Positions 16,356 through 25,655 of a stretch of 64,000 bases of DNA are shown here, in pieces. This stretch comes from Clostridium_AD sp036569345. GTDB taxonomy: Bacteria; Bacillota; Clostridia; Clostridiales; Clostridiaceae. A model generated the notes under the pieces. It saw only the letters and a program-made list of their open reading frames with translations, made no database searches and was not told the origin of the DNA. The first letter of the stretch is position 1; each line of letters opens with the position of its first letter. The position numbers were made by a program, and so were the translations under genes. The stretch spans positions 60,342-124,341 of the forward strand of contig NZ_DATCQT010000175.1 of assembly GCF_036569345.1 (NCBI RefSeq), written 5' to 3'.

Positions 16356-17714
16356 ATGAAAAATTCAATTTTTATTAAAAACATAAAATACCTTGTAACA
16401 TGTGATGATAAAAACAATTTATTTGAAAATATAAATATTTATATTACAGACGGTGAAATTAAATATATTGGAAATGAAGTTAGATTAGCTGAAAAGATTA
16501 TAGATGCAACTGATATGGTAGTGTATCCAGGGCTTATTAATACACATCATCATCTTTATCAGATTTTCACTAGAAATATTCCGGAAGTTCAGAATATGGA
16601 GTTATTTCCATGGCTAAAATACTTGTATGAGATTTGGAAAAATCTAAATAGCGATGTTATTATGTATAGTTCACTTTGTGGAATGGGGGAACTTCTAAAA
16701 ACAGGTTGTACAACTTGTTTTGATCATCATTATGTATTTCCAAAAAATCAAAGTAATCTAATTGAAACCCAGTTCGAGGCGGCAAAAAAACTAGGTATTA
16801 GAATGCATTCGTCTAGAGGGAGTATGTCACTTAGCATTAAGGATGGGGGGCTTCCACCAGATTCTGTAGTTCAAGGCGTCGACGAGATTTTAAAAGATAG
16901 CGAGTATCTAGTGAATAAATTCCATGACAAAAGCCGTTTTTCTATGAGGCAGGTTGCAATTGCTCCTTGTTCACCATTTAGTGTTACGGGAACTTTAATG
17001 AGTGAATCAGCAAAACTTGCAAGAAAACTTGGGGTACGGCTTCACACACATCTTGCAGAAACAAAAGATGAGGAAAATTTCACACTTGAGAAATTCAATA
17101 AACGTCCTCTTGAGTACATGGAAAGCCTCGGTTGGTTAGGCTCTGATGTGTGGTTTGCACATGGCATTCACTTTAACGATGATGAGCTGAAATTGCTCGC
17201 AAAAACTGGAACGAGTATAGCACATTGTCCTGTATCTAACATGAAATTATCATCTGGAATTGCAAATGTGCCTCAAATGTTAAAACTTAAGGTGCCTGTT
17301 GGACTTGGGGTTGATGGAAGTGCAAGTAACGATGGCTCAAATATGCTTGAAGAACTTAGAGTTGCATTTTTACTGCACAGATTAAACTCAGGTAAAAATG
17401 CACCTACAGGATATGACTTACTAAAGATTGCCACCCGAGGTGGTGCAAAAGTTCTTGGACGAGATGATATTGGAAAATTATCTGTTGGAATGGCCGCAGA
17501 TTTATTTATGATTAATCTAAACAGGATAGAACTTGTAGGTACAGGTCTTGACCCTAAATCTTTACTGTGCACAGTAGGATTTAAAGGTGCCGTAGACTAT
17601 ACCATTGTAAACGGTAGGGTTGTAGTTGCAAAAGGCGTCCTCCAAAATATTGATGAAGAAAAGATTTATCACGAAAGTGATGTTGTGGCAAAGAAGTTTA
17701 TTAGAGGTTATTGA
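16356..17714 (+). CDS. 8-oxoguanine deaminase (amidohydrolase)
   Basis: This 452-residue enzyme of the TRZ/ATZ-guanine-deaminase group would convert 8-oxoguanine to urate (and perhaps guanine or isocytosine analogues). Visible ligands are HxH in 'GLINTHHHLYQIF', the glutamate motif 'HTHLAETKDEE', 'FAHGIHF', and the metal Asp in 'GLGVDGSASND'. The string 'GGLPPDSVVQ' is typical of annotated 8-oxoguanine deaminases as opposed to SsnA. AGGAGA precedes the ATG. The gene leads the xanthine dehydrogenase operon, which suits a route from oxidised guanine to urate/xanthine. Substrate assignment is by family and context; guanine deaminase activity is a possible alternative. Confidence 0.82.
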   Translation: MKNSIFIKNIKYLVTCDDKNNLFENINIYITDGEIKYIGNEVRLAEKIIDATDMVVYPGLINTHHHLYQIFTRNIPEVQNMELFPWLKYLYEIWKNLNSDVIMYSSLCGMGELLKTGCTTCFDHHYVFPKNQSNLIETQFEAAKKLGIRMHSSRGSMSLSIKDGGLPPDSVVQGVDEILKDSEYLVNKFHDKSRFSMRQVAIAPCSPFSVTGTLMSESAKLARKLGVRLHTHLAETKDEENFTLEKFNKRPLEYMESLGWLGSDVWFAHGIHFNDDELKLLAKTGTSIAHCPVSNMKLSSGIANVPQMLKLKVPVGLGVDGSASNDGSNMLEELRVAFLLHRLNSGKNAPTGYDLLKIATRGGAKVLGRDDIGKLSVGMAADLFMINLNRIELVGTGLDPKSLLCTVGFKGAVDYTIVNGRVVVAKGVLQNIDEEKIYHESDVVAKKFIRGY

Positions 17715-17724
17715 ATATAGCAAT

Positions 17725-17788
17725 GATACATCCAACATACTAAGGAAAAATCCACTATTTTAAGGATAAATCCACCATATAAGGAGGG
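17725..17788 (+). repeat. ~20-bp tandem repeat spanning the xdhA translation start region
   Basis: Units starting TAAGGA at 17741, 17761 and 17780, each followed by AAATCCAC-like sequence in the first two, repeat with a period of about 20 bases. A degenerate first copy starts near 17725. The last unit supplies the ribosome binding site AAGGAGGG of xdhA (ATG 17794). Confidence 0.7.
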
Positions 17789-17793
17789 TAAAA

Positions 17794-20073
17794 ATGAGTA
17801 TTGGGAAAAGTATTAAAAGGGTTGATGCTTTCGATAAAGTAACTGGGCGTGCACAATATACTGATGATTTTAGGTTGAATAACGCTCTAGTTGCTAAAGT
17901 GCTTCATAGTAATATTGCAAGTGGAATTGTTAAAGACATTGATATTTCCAAGGCAATGAAACTTAAGGGTGTTGTAAAAATTATAACTTGCTTTGATGTT
18001 CCTGATATTAAATTCCCAACAGCGGGGCATCCTTATTCAATTGATCCGGGTCATGCAGATGTAGCCGACAGGAAGTTACTTAATCAAGTAGTAAGATATT
18101 ATGGTGATGATATAGCTGCCATCGTTGCTAAAGATAGTATTACAGCAATAAAAGCTATGAATCTTATCAAGGTTGAATACGAGGAATATGAACCGTTATT
18201 GTCTATTGAAGCAGCTTTGAAAGAAGGCGCAAAAGCAATAAACGCGGATTATCCGGATAATATTCTAGCTCATACAAGTTTTGAAATTGGTAATTATGAT
18301 AATGCTATAAAAGAACAAGGCCTACTTGTCTTTGAAGGAGAATATGAAACTTCTCCTGTTAAGCATTGCCATATTGAAAATCCTATTTCTTATGCATATG
18401 CAGAGGGAAAAAGAATTGTTGTTGTGTCATCAACCCAAATTCCTCATATTGTACGGCGCGTAATTGGTCAAGCACTTGGGGTTGAGTGGGGAAAAATCAG
18501 AGTTATTAAGCCGTATATAGGTGGAGGATTTGGTAATAAACAAGAAGTCCTTTATGAACCACTAAATGCTTATTTATGCCAAGTTGTAGGTGGTAGATGT
18601 GTTAAACTTGATATTTCTCGTGAAGAAGATTTTGCTAATACTCGCACTCGTACTGCTATGAAAATTAAAATTAAAAGTTATATAAGACCAAATGGACGTT
18701 TTGTTGCTAGAAAAGTAGAGATCTATGGAAATAAGGGCGCTTATGCATCACATGGTCATAGTGTAACTAATAAAGCAGGTCATGCATTTAAACAGATATA
18801 CCAAGATGAAATTGCAACTAAAGGTGATATGTATTCAGTGTTTACAAATATGCCACCATCTGGCGCTATGCGTGGATATGGGATACCACAAATTTCTTTT
18901 GCACTTGAATCCCATGTTGATGATATTGCAAGAGAATTTGGCTTAGATAGAATTGAAATAAGAAAACTTAATGCTATGAAAATTGGGTTTGTTGATAATC
19001 AAGTTGTATGTAATAGTAATGGGCTATATGAATGCATTGAAAAAGGTAGAAAATATATTGATTGGGATAATAAAATTAAAGAATACCAAAATCAAACTGG
19101 ACCAGTGCGGCGCGGTGTTGGTATGGCAATATTTAGTTATGCAACTGGAGTTTTTCCAATATCACTAGAAACAGCATCTTGTAGAATTGTGCTTAATCAA
19201 GATGGATCTGTTCAAGTTCAAATGGGTGCTACGGAAATAGGCCAAGGGGCAGATACAATATTTGCACAAATGGTGTCAGAGGTTCTTACTATCACAATTG
19301 ATAATGTTCATATGATATCAACTCAAGATACAGATATTACACCGTTTGATACAGGTGCTTATGCATCAAGGCAATCTTATGTGTCAGGTATGGCAGCTAA
19401 AAAAACTGCTCTGAAGCTTAAAGAAAAAATATTGGAGCATGCGAGTTTCATGCTAAATATTACTATTGTTAATCTTGATCTTAAAGATAATAATATTATA
19501 AACAAGGAAACTGGCGAAATATTAGTAACACTAAAAGAAGTTGCTATGGATGTTTTATACAATGTAGAAAAATCAGTTCACTTAACAGCTGAGGAAACAA
19601 ACCAATGTAAAACAAATACATTCTCATTTGGAGTATGTTTTGTGGATATTGAAGTTGATATTCCAGTTGGTAAAATTAAAATAAATAAAATTATTAATGT
19701 TCATGATTGCGGCAAGGTTCTTAATCCACAGCTTGCAGAGGCACAGGTACATGGTGGAATGAGCATGGGACTTGGGTATGCGTTAACTGAGCAACTTTTG
19801 TTTGACGACGTTACTGGAAAAATGCTTAATGATAATTTGCTTGATTATAAACTTCCAACTATTATGGATACACCACATTTGGAAGTGCAATTTGCGCAGA
19901 CATACGATGAGACTGGCCCTTTTGGTAATAAGGCACTAGGAGAACCACCTTCAATTCCTGTTGCACCTGCTATAAGAAATGCTGTGTTAAATGCTACAGG
20001 AATTCGTTTCAATGTACTTCCGTTAACGCCACAAAGACTTGTAGAAAAATTTAAAAAGCAAAATTTGATATAA
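17794..20073 (+). CDS. xdhA: Xanthine dehydrogenase, molybdenum-binding subunit
   Basis: This 759-residue protein is the large molybdopterin subunit of a three-subunit xanthine-dehydrogenase-type enzyme. It starts with 'GKSIKRVDAFDKVTGRAQYT', has the Mo-cofactor motifs 'IGGGFGNKQEVLYEP', 'PSGAMRGYGIPQISFALE', 'GATEIGQGADTIFAQM' and ends with the active-site Glu region 'GPFGNKALGEPPSIPVAPAI'. It hydroxylates purines such as hypoxanthine or xanthine at the cytoplasmic Mo centre. The FAD and [2Fe-2S] subunits follow at once. An exact substrate cannot be read off; nicotinate or purine hydroxylases are related alternatives, but the deaminases on both sides favour purines. Confidence 0.9.
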   Translation: MSIGKSIKRVDAFDKVTGRAQYTDDFRLNNALVAKVLHSNIASGIVKDIDISKAMKLKGVVKIITCFDVPDIKFPTAGHPYSIDPGHADVADRKLLNQVVRYYGDDIAAIVAKDSITAIKAMNLIKVEYEEYEPLLSIEAALKEGAKAINADYPDNILAHTSFEIGNYDNAIKEQGLLVFEGEYETSPVKHCHIENPISYAYAEGKRIVVVSSTQIPHIVRRVIGQALGVEWGKIRVIKPYIGGGFGNKQEVLYEPLNAYLCQVVGGRCVKLDISREEDFANTRTRTAMKIKIKSYIRPNGRFVARKVEIYGNKGAYASHGHSVTNKAGHAFKQIYQDEIATKGDMYSVFTNMPPSGAMRGYGIPQISFALESHVDDIAREFGLDRIEIRKLNAMKIGFVDNQVVCNSNGLYECIEKGRKYIDWDNKIKEYQNQTGPVRRGVGMAIFSYATGVFPISLETASCRIVLNQDGSVQVQMGATEIGQGADTIFAQMVSEVLTITIDNVHMISTQDTDITPFDTGAYASRQSYVSGMAAKKTALKLKEKILEHASFMLNITIVNLDLKDNNIINKETGEILVTLKEVAMDVLYNVEKSVHLTAEETNQCKTNTFSFGVCFVDIEVDIPVGKIKINKIINVHDCGKVLNPQLAEAQVHGGMSMGLGYALTEQLLFDDVTGKMLNDNLLDYKLPTIMDTPHLEVQFAQTYDETGPFGNKALGEPPSIPVAPAIRNAVLNATGIRFNVLPLTPQRLVEKFKKQNLI

Positions 20074-20094
20074 GAAAAGGAGGCGACATAACAA

Positions 20095-20982
20095 ATGTAT
20101 GATATTGAAAAAATATATAGTGCAACTAATGTTAAAGATGTTATTAAGCATCTTGTAGCTGATCCAAGTGCCATAATTATTGCAGGTGGAAGTGATGTAC
20201 TTATAAAAATTCGTCATGGAAAGCTTGCTGGGTGTAGCCTTGTGAGTATTTATGGATTAGATGAGCTAAGGGGAGTATCTATGGAGGATGATGGAAACAT
20301 CAAAATAGGTGCACTTACAAGTTTTTCACATATTACAAAAAATAAAATCATTCAAAAATATATTCCAATACTTGGTCAAGCGGTTGATGAGATAGGAGGT
20401 CCACAATTAAGGAACATTGGCACAATTGGAGGAAATATATCAAATGGTGTTACTAGTGCTGACAGCGCATCGACGTTATTTGCACTGAATGCTATTCTAG
20501 AAATAGAAGGACCAAACGGTATAAGAGTTATCCCTATTTCGGACTATTATACAGGGCCAGGGAAAGTTAACCTAAAAAATGGTGAAATACTTACATTTAT
20601 TTATATTACAAAAGAAAATTATGAAAACTTTTTTGGAAACTATATTAAATATGCTATGCGTAATGCAATGGACATTGCTACATTAGGATGTAGCGTAACT
20701 TGTAAACTCAATATGGAAAAGGATATTATAGAAGACGTACATCTTGCATTTGGCGTTGCGGGGCCCGTTCCTATGAGATGCCCTAAAGCTGAAGAATCTA
20801 TAAAAGGAATGAAAATAACAAACGAAATGTTAAATATATTTGGAGATGCAGCAGAATCAGAAGTTAACCCTCGGTCCTCTTGGCGTGCATCTAAAGACTT
20901 CCGTCTTCACCTTGTTAACGAATTAAGTAAACGATCGTTAAAGGAAGCAATAAGAAATTCAGGAGGTGTAATCAATGGCTAA
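20095..20982 (+). CDS. xdhB: Xanthine dehydrogenase, FAD-binding subunit
   Basis: This 295-residue protein is the FAD subunit (CO-dehydrogenase flavoprotein family): 'AGGSDVLIKIRHGK' binds the FAD pyrophosphate, 'QLRNIGTIGGNISNGVTSAD' is the second signature, and 'PRSSWRASKDFRLHLV' closes the C-terminal domain. It passes electrons from the iron-sulfur subunit to NAD+ or another acceptor. It has an AAGGAGGCG site and overlaps the next gene by 8 bases. It is the only such FAD subunit in the window, so it might also serve the fused selenium-dependent enzyme at 32262. Confidence 0.93.
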   Translation: MYDIEKIYSATNVKDVIKHLVADPSAIIIAGGSDVLIKIRHGKLAGCSLVSIYGLDELRGVSMEDDGNIKIGALTSFSHITKNKIIQKYIPILGQAVDEIGGPQLRNIGTIGGNISNGVTSADSASTLFALNAILEIEGPNGIRVIPISDYYTGPGKVNLKNGEILTFIYITKENYENFFGNYIKYAMRNAMDIATLGCSVTCKLNMEKDIIEDVHLAFGVAGPVPMRCPKAEESIKGMKITNEMLNIFGDAAESEVNPRSSWRASKDFRLHLVNELSKRSLKEAIRNSGGVING

Positions 20983-21463
20983 TGTTATTTTAAACTTTAT
21001 AGTAAATGATGAACCTACACAACTTATGATTGATGATAGAAATTCACTAACTGATGTTCTTCGAGATCAACTTCACCTTATGAGTGTTAAAAAAGGTTGT
21101 GAGGTTGGAGAATGTGGAGCTTGTACTGTTCTTATTAATGGAGAGGCTTTTGATTCTTGTATTTATCTTGCAATTTGGGCAGAAGGTAAAGAAATCCTTA
21201 CAACTGAAGGATTAATGGACGCAGATGGAAATATATCTGATATTCAAGAAGCATTTATTGATGAGGGAGCTGTCCAATGTGGATTCTGTACATGTGGATT
21301 TGTTATGTCATCTATTCCTATTCTTGAAGATGAGAAAAAGTATTCCACGGATGAAATAAAAAAAGGACTTTCAGGTAATCTTTGCCGTTGCACAGGATAT
21401 GAAAACATACTAAATGCAGTAGAAAAAGTTAAAACACATAACTGTAAAAACCATAAAATATGA
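20975..21463 (+). CDS. xdhC: Xanthine dehydrogenase, [2Fe-2S] subunit
   Basis: This 162-residue protein has two [2Fe-2S] sites: plant-type 'CEVGECGACTVLINGEAFDSC' spread over about residues 42-62 in the first domain, and the all-helical second domain with 'QCGFCTCGF' and 'GNLCRCTGY'. It carries electrons between the Mo and FAD subunits. An AGGAGG site lies inside the end of xdhB and the reading frames overlap by 8 bases, indicating coupled translation. A large hairpin terminator follows. Confidence 0.94.
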   Translation: MANVILNFIVNDEPTQLMIDDRNSLTDVLRDQLHLMSVKKGCEVGECGACTVLINGEAFDSCIYLAIWAEGKEILTTEGLMDADGNISDIQEAFIDEGAVQCGFCTCGFVMSSIPILEDEKKYSTDEIKKGLSGNLCRCTGYENILNAVEKVKTHNCKNHKI

Positions 21464-21483
21464 TATTTTTAATTTTGTTTAGC

Positions 21484-21555
21484 AAAGCACTTCCATAACT
21501 AATTCTCCTCGACCAGTTTACAGGTACTGAGAGGTGAATTAAACGGAAGTGCTTT
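21484..21555. terminator. Large bidirectional hairpin terminator between xdhC and guaD
   Basis: The 11-bp outer stem AAAGCACTTCC (21484-21494) pairs with 21545-21555. An inner stem of AATTC (21501-21505) with GAATT (21536-21540) and adjacent CTC/GAG pairs extends it. T runs follow on the plus strand. It separates two convergent purine genes. Confidence 0.85.
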
Positions 21556-21563
21556 TTTATAAC

Positions 21564-22028
21564 CTAATATTGTACTCTATCTATTTTACTTTTCCATTTT
21601 TTAAAAGGCTCTAGGCTCTCTTCCCTATCAACTTGTAGCACCTCAACTTGGAGTTCTTTTGCAACTCCGCAAATTACATCATAAATATATTGATCATCAA
21701 AATCAATGTTTGCAGCATCTTTCCTTGTTGAACCATAATAAAGTGTTTTTATTTTTGCCCAATGAATTGCTGCAAAACACATAGGACAAGGTTCACAAGA
21801 GGAGTATATTACGCAATCTGATAAATCAAATCTGCCAAGTAGACTTGAAGCTTTTCTAATGGCAGTAACCTCAGCATGGGCAGTAGGATCATTTGTCTTA
21901 ACCACTTCATTATGAGCGGTACTTATAATCTCACCATTCCGTACAATAACAGCACCGAAAGGACCACCATCATTTCCTTTCATTCCAGATAAAGCTTCAT
22001 CTATAGCTATTTTCATGAATTCATTCAT
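21564..22028 (-). CDS. guaD: Guanine deaminase (cytidine-deaminase-like fold)
   Basis: This 154-residue zinc enzyme converts guanine to xanthine and ammonia. It has the CDA-family metal site: 'DPTAHAEVTAIRKA' (His and catalytic Glu) and 'SCEPCPMCFAAIHWAKI' (two Cys), and resembles the Bacillus GuaD type in length and in 'GGPFGAVIVRNGEII'. tRNA adenosine deaminases share these motifs, but the C-terminal 'FKKWKSKIDRVQY' and the purine context favour guanine deaminase. It is the last gene of the leftward purine operon, 12 bases after arcC. Confidence 0.88.
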   Translation of the reverse strand: MNEFMKIAIDEALSGMKGNDGGPFGAVIVRNGEIISTAHNEVVKTNDPTAHAEVTAIRKASSLLGRFDLSDCVIYSSCEPCPMCFAAIHWAKIKTLYYGSTRKDAANIDFDDQYIYDVICGVAKELQVEVLQVDREESLEPFKKWKSKIDRVQY

Positions 22029-22040
22029 TAAAACACCGCC

Positions 22041-22970
22041 TTATTTTATAATAGTGCCTGTTTTACCTGATATACCATCCATAGCTTTATCAAGTAGGGT
22101 TATAAGTGAATATCTTCCTTCTTTTGAAGAGGCAAAATCCATTGCAGCTTCTACTTTAGGAAGCATTGAACCAGGTGCAAAGTGACCTTCTTTAACATAT
22201 TGTTTAGCTTTATCAACAGTAATATTATCAAGCCATTTTTCATCTGATTTACCAAAGTTTATAGCAACTTTTTCTACGGCGGTTAAAATGATAAGGCAAT
22301 CTGCATCAAGTTCTTTTGCAAGTATGCAACTGGCAAAATCTTTATCAATGACAGCACTTACACCTCTTAGGTGATTACCTTCTTTTATAACAGGTATACC
22401 ACCACCACCACAGGCGATAACAACTTGACCAATACTCACCAAAGATTTTATGGTTTCAATTTCAACAATTCCTACTGGTTTTGGGGAAGCAATAACTACC
22501 CTATAACCACGACCAGAGTCTTCAATTACATGCTCACCATTATTTATGCATTTATCAGCTTCTTCCTTTGACATGAAACTTCCAATAGGTTTTGTAGGGT
22601 GTTTAAAGGCTTTATCTGTGATATCCACTTCAACTTGTGTTATTACAGTTGAAACATTTTTATTAATATTACGATTAAGCAGTTCTTCTCTTAGTGCATT
22701 TTGTAAATCGTAACCAATATAAGCTTGACTCATTGCAACGCAGACAGACATAGGACATTTTGAGTATTTAGGATTATTTTTATGAAGCTCATTCATAGCA
22801 ATATTAATCATACCTACCTGAGGTCCGTTTCCATGAGATAAAACAACATCATTACCATCTTCTATAAGATCAACTATAGCCTTAGCAGTGGATTTTACAG
22901 CTGTCATTTGTTCTTTTAAATTGCTACCAAGAGCATTACCACCTAATGCGATTACAATTCTTTTTTTCAT
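22041..22970 (-). CDS. arcC: Carbamate kinase
   Basis: This 309-residue amino-acid-kinase-fold enzyme transfers phosphate from carbamoyl phosphate to ADP, giving ATP, CO2 and NH3. Signatures are 'IALGGNALGSNLKEQM' at the N-terminus, 'DVVLSHGNGPQVGMINIA', 'VIACGGGGIPVI' and 'FAPGSMLPKVEAAM'. In this operon it would harvest energy from carbamoyl phosphate made by the YgeW carbamoyltransferase upstream, the counterpart of E. coli YqeA. AAAGGATAG precedes the ATG. Confidence 0.95.
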   Translation of the reverse strand: MKKRIVIALGGNALGSNLKEQMTAVKSTAKAIVDLIEDGNDVVLSHGNGPQVGMINIAMNELHKNNPKYSKCPMSVCVAMSQAYIGYDLQNALREELLNRNINKNVSTVITQVEVDITDKAFKHPTKPIGSFMSKEEADKCINNGEHVIEDSGRGYRVVIASPKPVGIVEIETIKSLVSIGQVVIACGGGGIPVIKEGNHLRGVSAVIDKDFASCILAKELDADCLIILTAVEKVAINFGKSDEKWLDNITVDKAKQYVKEGHFAPGSMLPKVEAAMDFASSKEGRYSLITLLDKAMDGISGKTGTIIK

Positions 22971-23068
22971 AATACTATCCTTTCTTTAATTAATTTAATT
23001 TTTAGTAATAAAGCCTATGCAAATTTAGCATTATATAGACTTTTATTAAGTGAAATAAATTTAGAATG

Positions 23069-24262
23069 TTATTTTATTTCACGTCTAATATTGCATTTTT
23101 CAAGGGTTGCTAATACTCCTTGTGGATTTTTAATTTTGCTTAAGAAAATCATAGCAGCTATCGTGTACGGTTTATAACTAGCTTGTTTGTAAAGTGGTTT
23201 GCGATAATTATCAAATACGGAGGCATCAACTTCTCCAACCTCGCAGTTAACTCCAGAGATATCCGCTGGAAGGCAATGAAGATAAAGTGCTTTTCCGTCT
23301 TTTGTTGTTTTCATAAGTTCCTCCGTGCACTGCCAATCTTTATGCTCAGCATTTTGGGTAAGGAGTTCCTTTTCAAGTGTTTTTATACCAGTATCGTCAC
23401 CTTTGCCATATAAATCTGTTCTCTTTTCCATAGCAATAAAAGGTGCCCAGCTCTTAGGGTAAACTATGTCGGCATCTTTAAAGGCTTCTTCCATAGAATT
23501 TGTTTTTCTAAAGGAACCACCAGATTCTGTTGCATTTTTTATTGCAAGCTCTTCAATATCACTCATAACTTCGTAACCTTCTGGATGTGCAAGAACAACG
23601 TCCATACCAAAACGGGTTAAAAGTCCTATTATTCCTTGGGGAACTGATAATGGCTTACCATAAGATGGAGAATATGCCCATGACATAGCAATTTTTTTAC
23701 CTTTTAAATTTTCAATCCCACCAAATTCATTAATAAGATGGAGAAAATCAGCCATGCATTGAGTAGGATGATCTATATCACATTGCAAACTAACAAGGGT
23801 TGGACGTTGCTCTAGAGTTCCTTCTTCTTTACCTTCTTGTACGGCTTTAGATACTTCTCTCATATAAGAATTACCTTTTCCTATATACATATCATCGCGG
23901 ATACCTATAACATCTGCCATGAAAGAAATCATGTTAGCAGTTTCTCTTACTGTTTCACCATGAGCAACCTGAGATTTACCTTCATCAAGATCTTGAACTT
24001 CAAGTCCAAGTAGGTTGCAAGCAGAAGTAAAACTAAATCTTGTACGAGTTGAATTGTCACGAAACAGTGAAATTCCAAGGCCACTATCAAAAATCTTTGA
24101 TGATATGTTATTTACTCTTAATTTTTTAAGCGCTTCGGCAACTGTGAACACTGACTCTAGTTCATCCTTTGATTTTTCCCAGGTAAGAAGAAAATCATTA
24201 TTATACATGTTTTTAAAATCTAGTGTGTTAAGTTTGTTGATGTATTTATCCATTAAAGCCAT
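23069..24262 (-). CDS. ygeW: YgeW-type knotted carbamoyltransferase
   Basis: This 397-residue protein of the aspartate/ornithine carbamoyltransferase superfamily is nearly the same length as E. coli YgeW (~396). It has the carbamoyl-phosphate loop 'SLFRDNSTRTRFSF', 'VAHGETVRETANM', 'DIDHPTQCMADFLHL' and 'YLHCLPADISG'. Phosphorolysis of a ureido compound from purine breakdown would yield carbamoyl phosphate for carbamate kinase next door. The exact carbamoyl donor remains inferred. The start has a GGGGTGTTT site. Confidence 0.9.
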   Translation of the reverse strand: MALMDKYINKLNTLDFKNMYNNDFLLTWEKSKDELESVFTVAEALKKLRVNNISSKIFDSGLGISLFRDNSTRTRFSFTSACNLLGLEVQDLDEGKSQVAHGETVRETANMISFMADVIGIRDDMYIGKGNSYMREVSKAVQEGKEEGTLEQRPTLVSLQCDIDHPTQCMADFLHLINEFGGIENLKGKKIAMSWAYSPSYGKPLSVPQGIIGLLTRFGMDVVLAHPEGYEVMSDIEELAIKNATESGGSFRKTNSMEEAFKDADIVYPKSWAPFIAMEKRTDLYGKGDDTGIKTLEKELLTQNAEHKDWQCTEELMKTTKDGKALYLHCLPADISGVNCEVGEVDASVFDNYRKPLYKQASYKPYTIAAMIFLSKIKNPQGVLATLEKCNIRREIK

Positions 24263-24289
24263 TTTTTAAACACCCCTTTATATTAAGTA

Positions 24290-25600
24290 TTATTTATTTT
24301 TGCAATATATTGTTGGGAGAGCAGCGTATACAGCAGCACATTTAACTAGGTCTGCCTTCCAAGTTTTTTCATTTGGGGCATGTGCCTGAGATTCTGCACC
24401 AGGTCCGAATCCTATGCATGGTATTCCATGACGACCCATTATAGCAACACCGTTTGTTGAGAATGTCCATTTATCAGTAAGCGGACGAGCTTTTCTCATT
24501 TCATCAGTGCTCGCAGAGCCGCTTCTTGTCGCGCCGAACATTCCTTTGTATGATTCTTCCATTGACTTAACAACAGCATGATCTTCAGGAATAACCCATG
24601 TAGGGAAGTAGCAATCCTGAGGGTATGAAAGTCCAGTCCAGCTTTTTTTGTCATATTTATACATAGTAACTTTAGCATTGTATTTTTTAGCAGCTGGAAG
24701 TTGACGAATTTCTTCTAAGCAACTTTCAAAGGTTTCTCCAGATGTCATACGACGATCTAATGAAACTGAGCAAGAATCAGCTACTGCACAACGGCTTGGT
24801 GAAGTAAAGAATATTTCAGATGTAGTTACAGTACCACGTCCTAAGAATTTAGCTTCTTCGAATTTAGAATTATATTTTTTATCTAACATTTTTGCGAGAC
24901 CTTTGATTTGCGTAGAATCAGCAGCATCATTTGTGTTAAGGTTTTTGATATCTATTAATATTTCAGCCATTTTGTAGATTGCGTTGTCTCCTCTTTCTGG
25001 GGCTGAACCGTGGCAGGAAACACCCTTAACATCAACACGGATCTCCATACGTCCTCTATGTCCCCTATAGATACCGCTATCAGTTGGCTCTGTGCTTACA
25101 ACGAATTCAGGTTTGATTTCGCCTTGCTCTATGATGTGTAGCCAGCAGTTTCCGTCACAGTCCTCTTCCTGTACTGATCCAACTACGAGAGCTGTGTAGT
25201 CTTCGCTTAACATGCCAAGATCTTTCATTATCTTAGCGCCGTATACTGCTGATACGATACCACCAAGTTGGTCAGACGTACCACGTCCACCAATTTCTTC
25301 CTCAGTTTCAAAACCTATATAAGGATCAAATGTCCAGTTGCCGAGCTCCCCAAGACCAACAGTGTCAATATGAGCGTCATATGCTATAAGAGTTTTACCT
25401 GTTCCAACATAACCTAAGATATTTCCCTGTGGATCAATTTCTACCTTGTCAAAACCAAGAGAAATCATTTCTTGCTTTATTCTTTTAACAACACCTTCTT
25501 CTCCACAGCTTTCGCCAGGGATAGCAATTAAGTCACGTAAGAATTTTGTCATTGCAGTTTTATAACTTTCTGATTTTGCCTTAATACCCTTAAAATCCAT
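24290..25600 (-). CDS. ygeY: YgeY family M20 hydrolase (selenium-metabolism-linked)
   Basis: This 436-residue metallo-peptidase-like enzyme has M20 features: 'AYDAHIDTVGLGELGNW' with the first metal ligands, 'GRGTSDQLGGIVSAV', 'QEEDCDGNCWLHIIEQ' with the catalytic Glu, and a late His in 'ESQAHAPNEKTW'. YgeY proteins occur with ygeW, ygeX and ssnA. In the purine route it is a good candidate to hydrolyse a ureido or amide intermediate leading to 2,3-diaminopropionate. AGGAGGAAT precedes the ATG. Confidence 0.9.
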   Translation of the reverse strand: MDFKGIKAKSESYKTAMTKFLRDLIAIPGESCGEEGVVKRIKQEMISLGFDKVEIDPQGNILGYVGTGKTLIAYDAHIDTVGLGELGNWTFDPYIGFETEEEIGGRGTSDQLGGIVSAVYGAKIMKDLGMLSEDYTALVVGSVQEEDCDGNCWLHIIEQGEIKPEFVVSTEPTDSGIYRGHRGRMEIRVDVKGVSCHGSAPERGDNAIYKMAEILIDIKNLNTNDAADSTQIKGLAKMLDKKYNSKFEEAKFLGRGTVTTSEIFFTSPSRCAVADSCSVSLDRRMTSGETFESCLEEIRQLPAAKKYNAKVTMYKYDKKSWTGLSYPQDCYFPTWVIPEDHAVVKSMEESYKGMFGATRSGSASTDEMRKARPLTDKWTFSTNGVAIMGRHGIPCIGFGPGAESQAHAPNEKTWKADLVKCAAVYAALPTIYCKNK

Positions 25601-25655
25601 TGTTATTCCTCCTCTATTTGAATAAATATTTAATTCTTAACTCATTTATATATTT

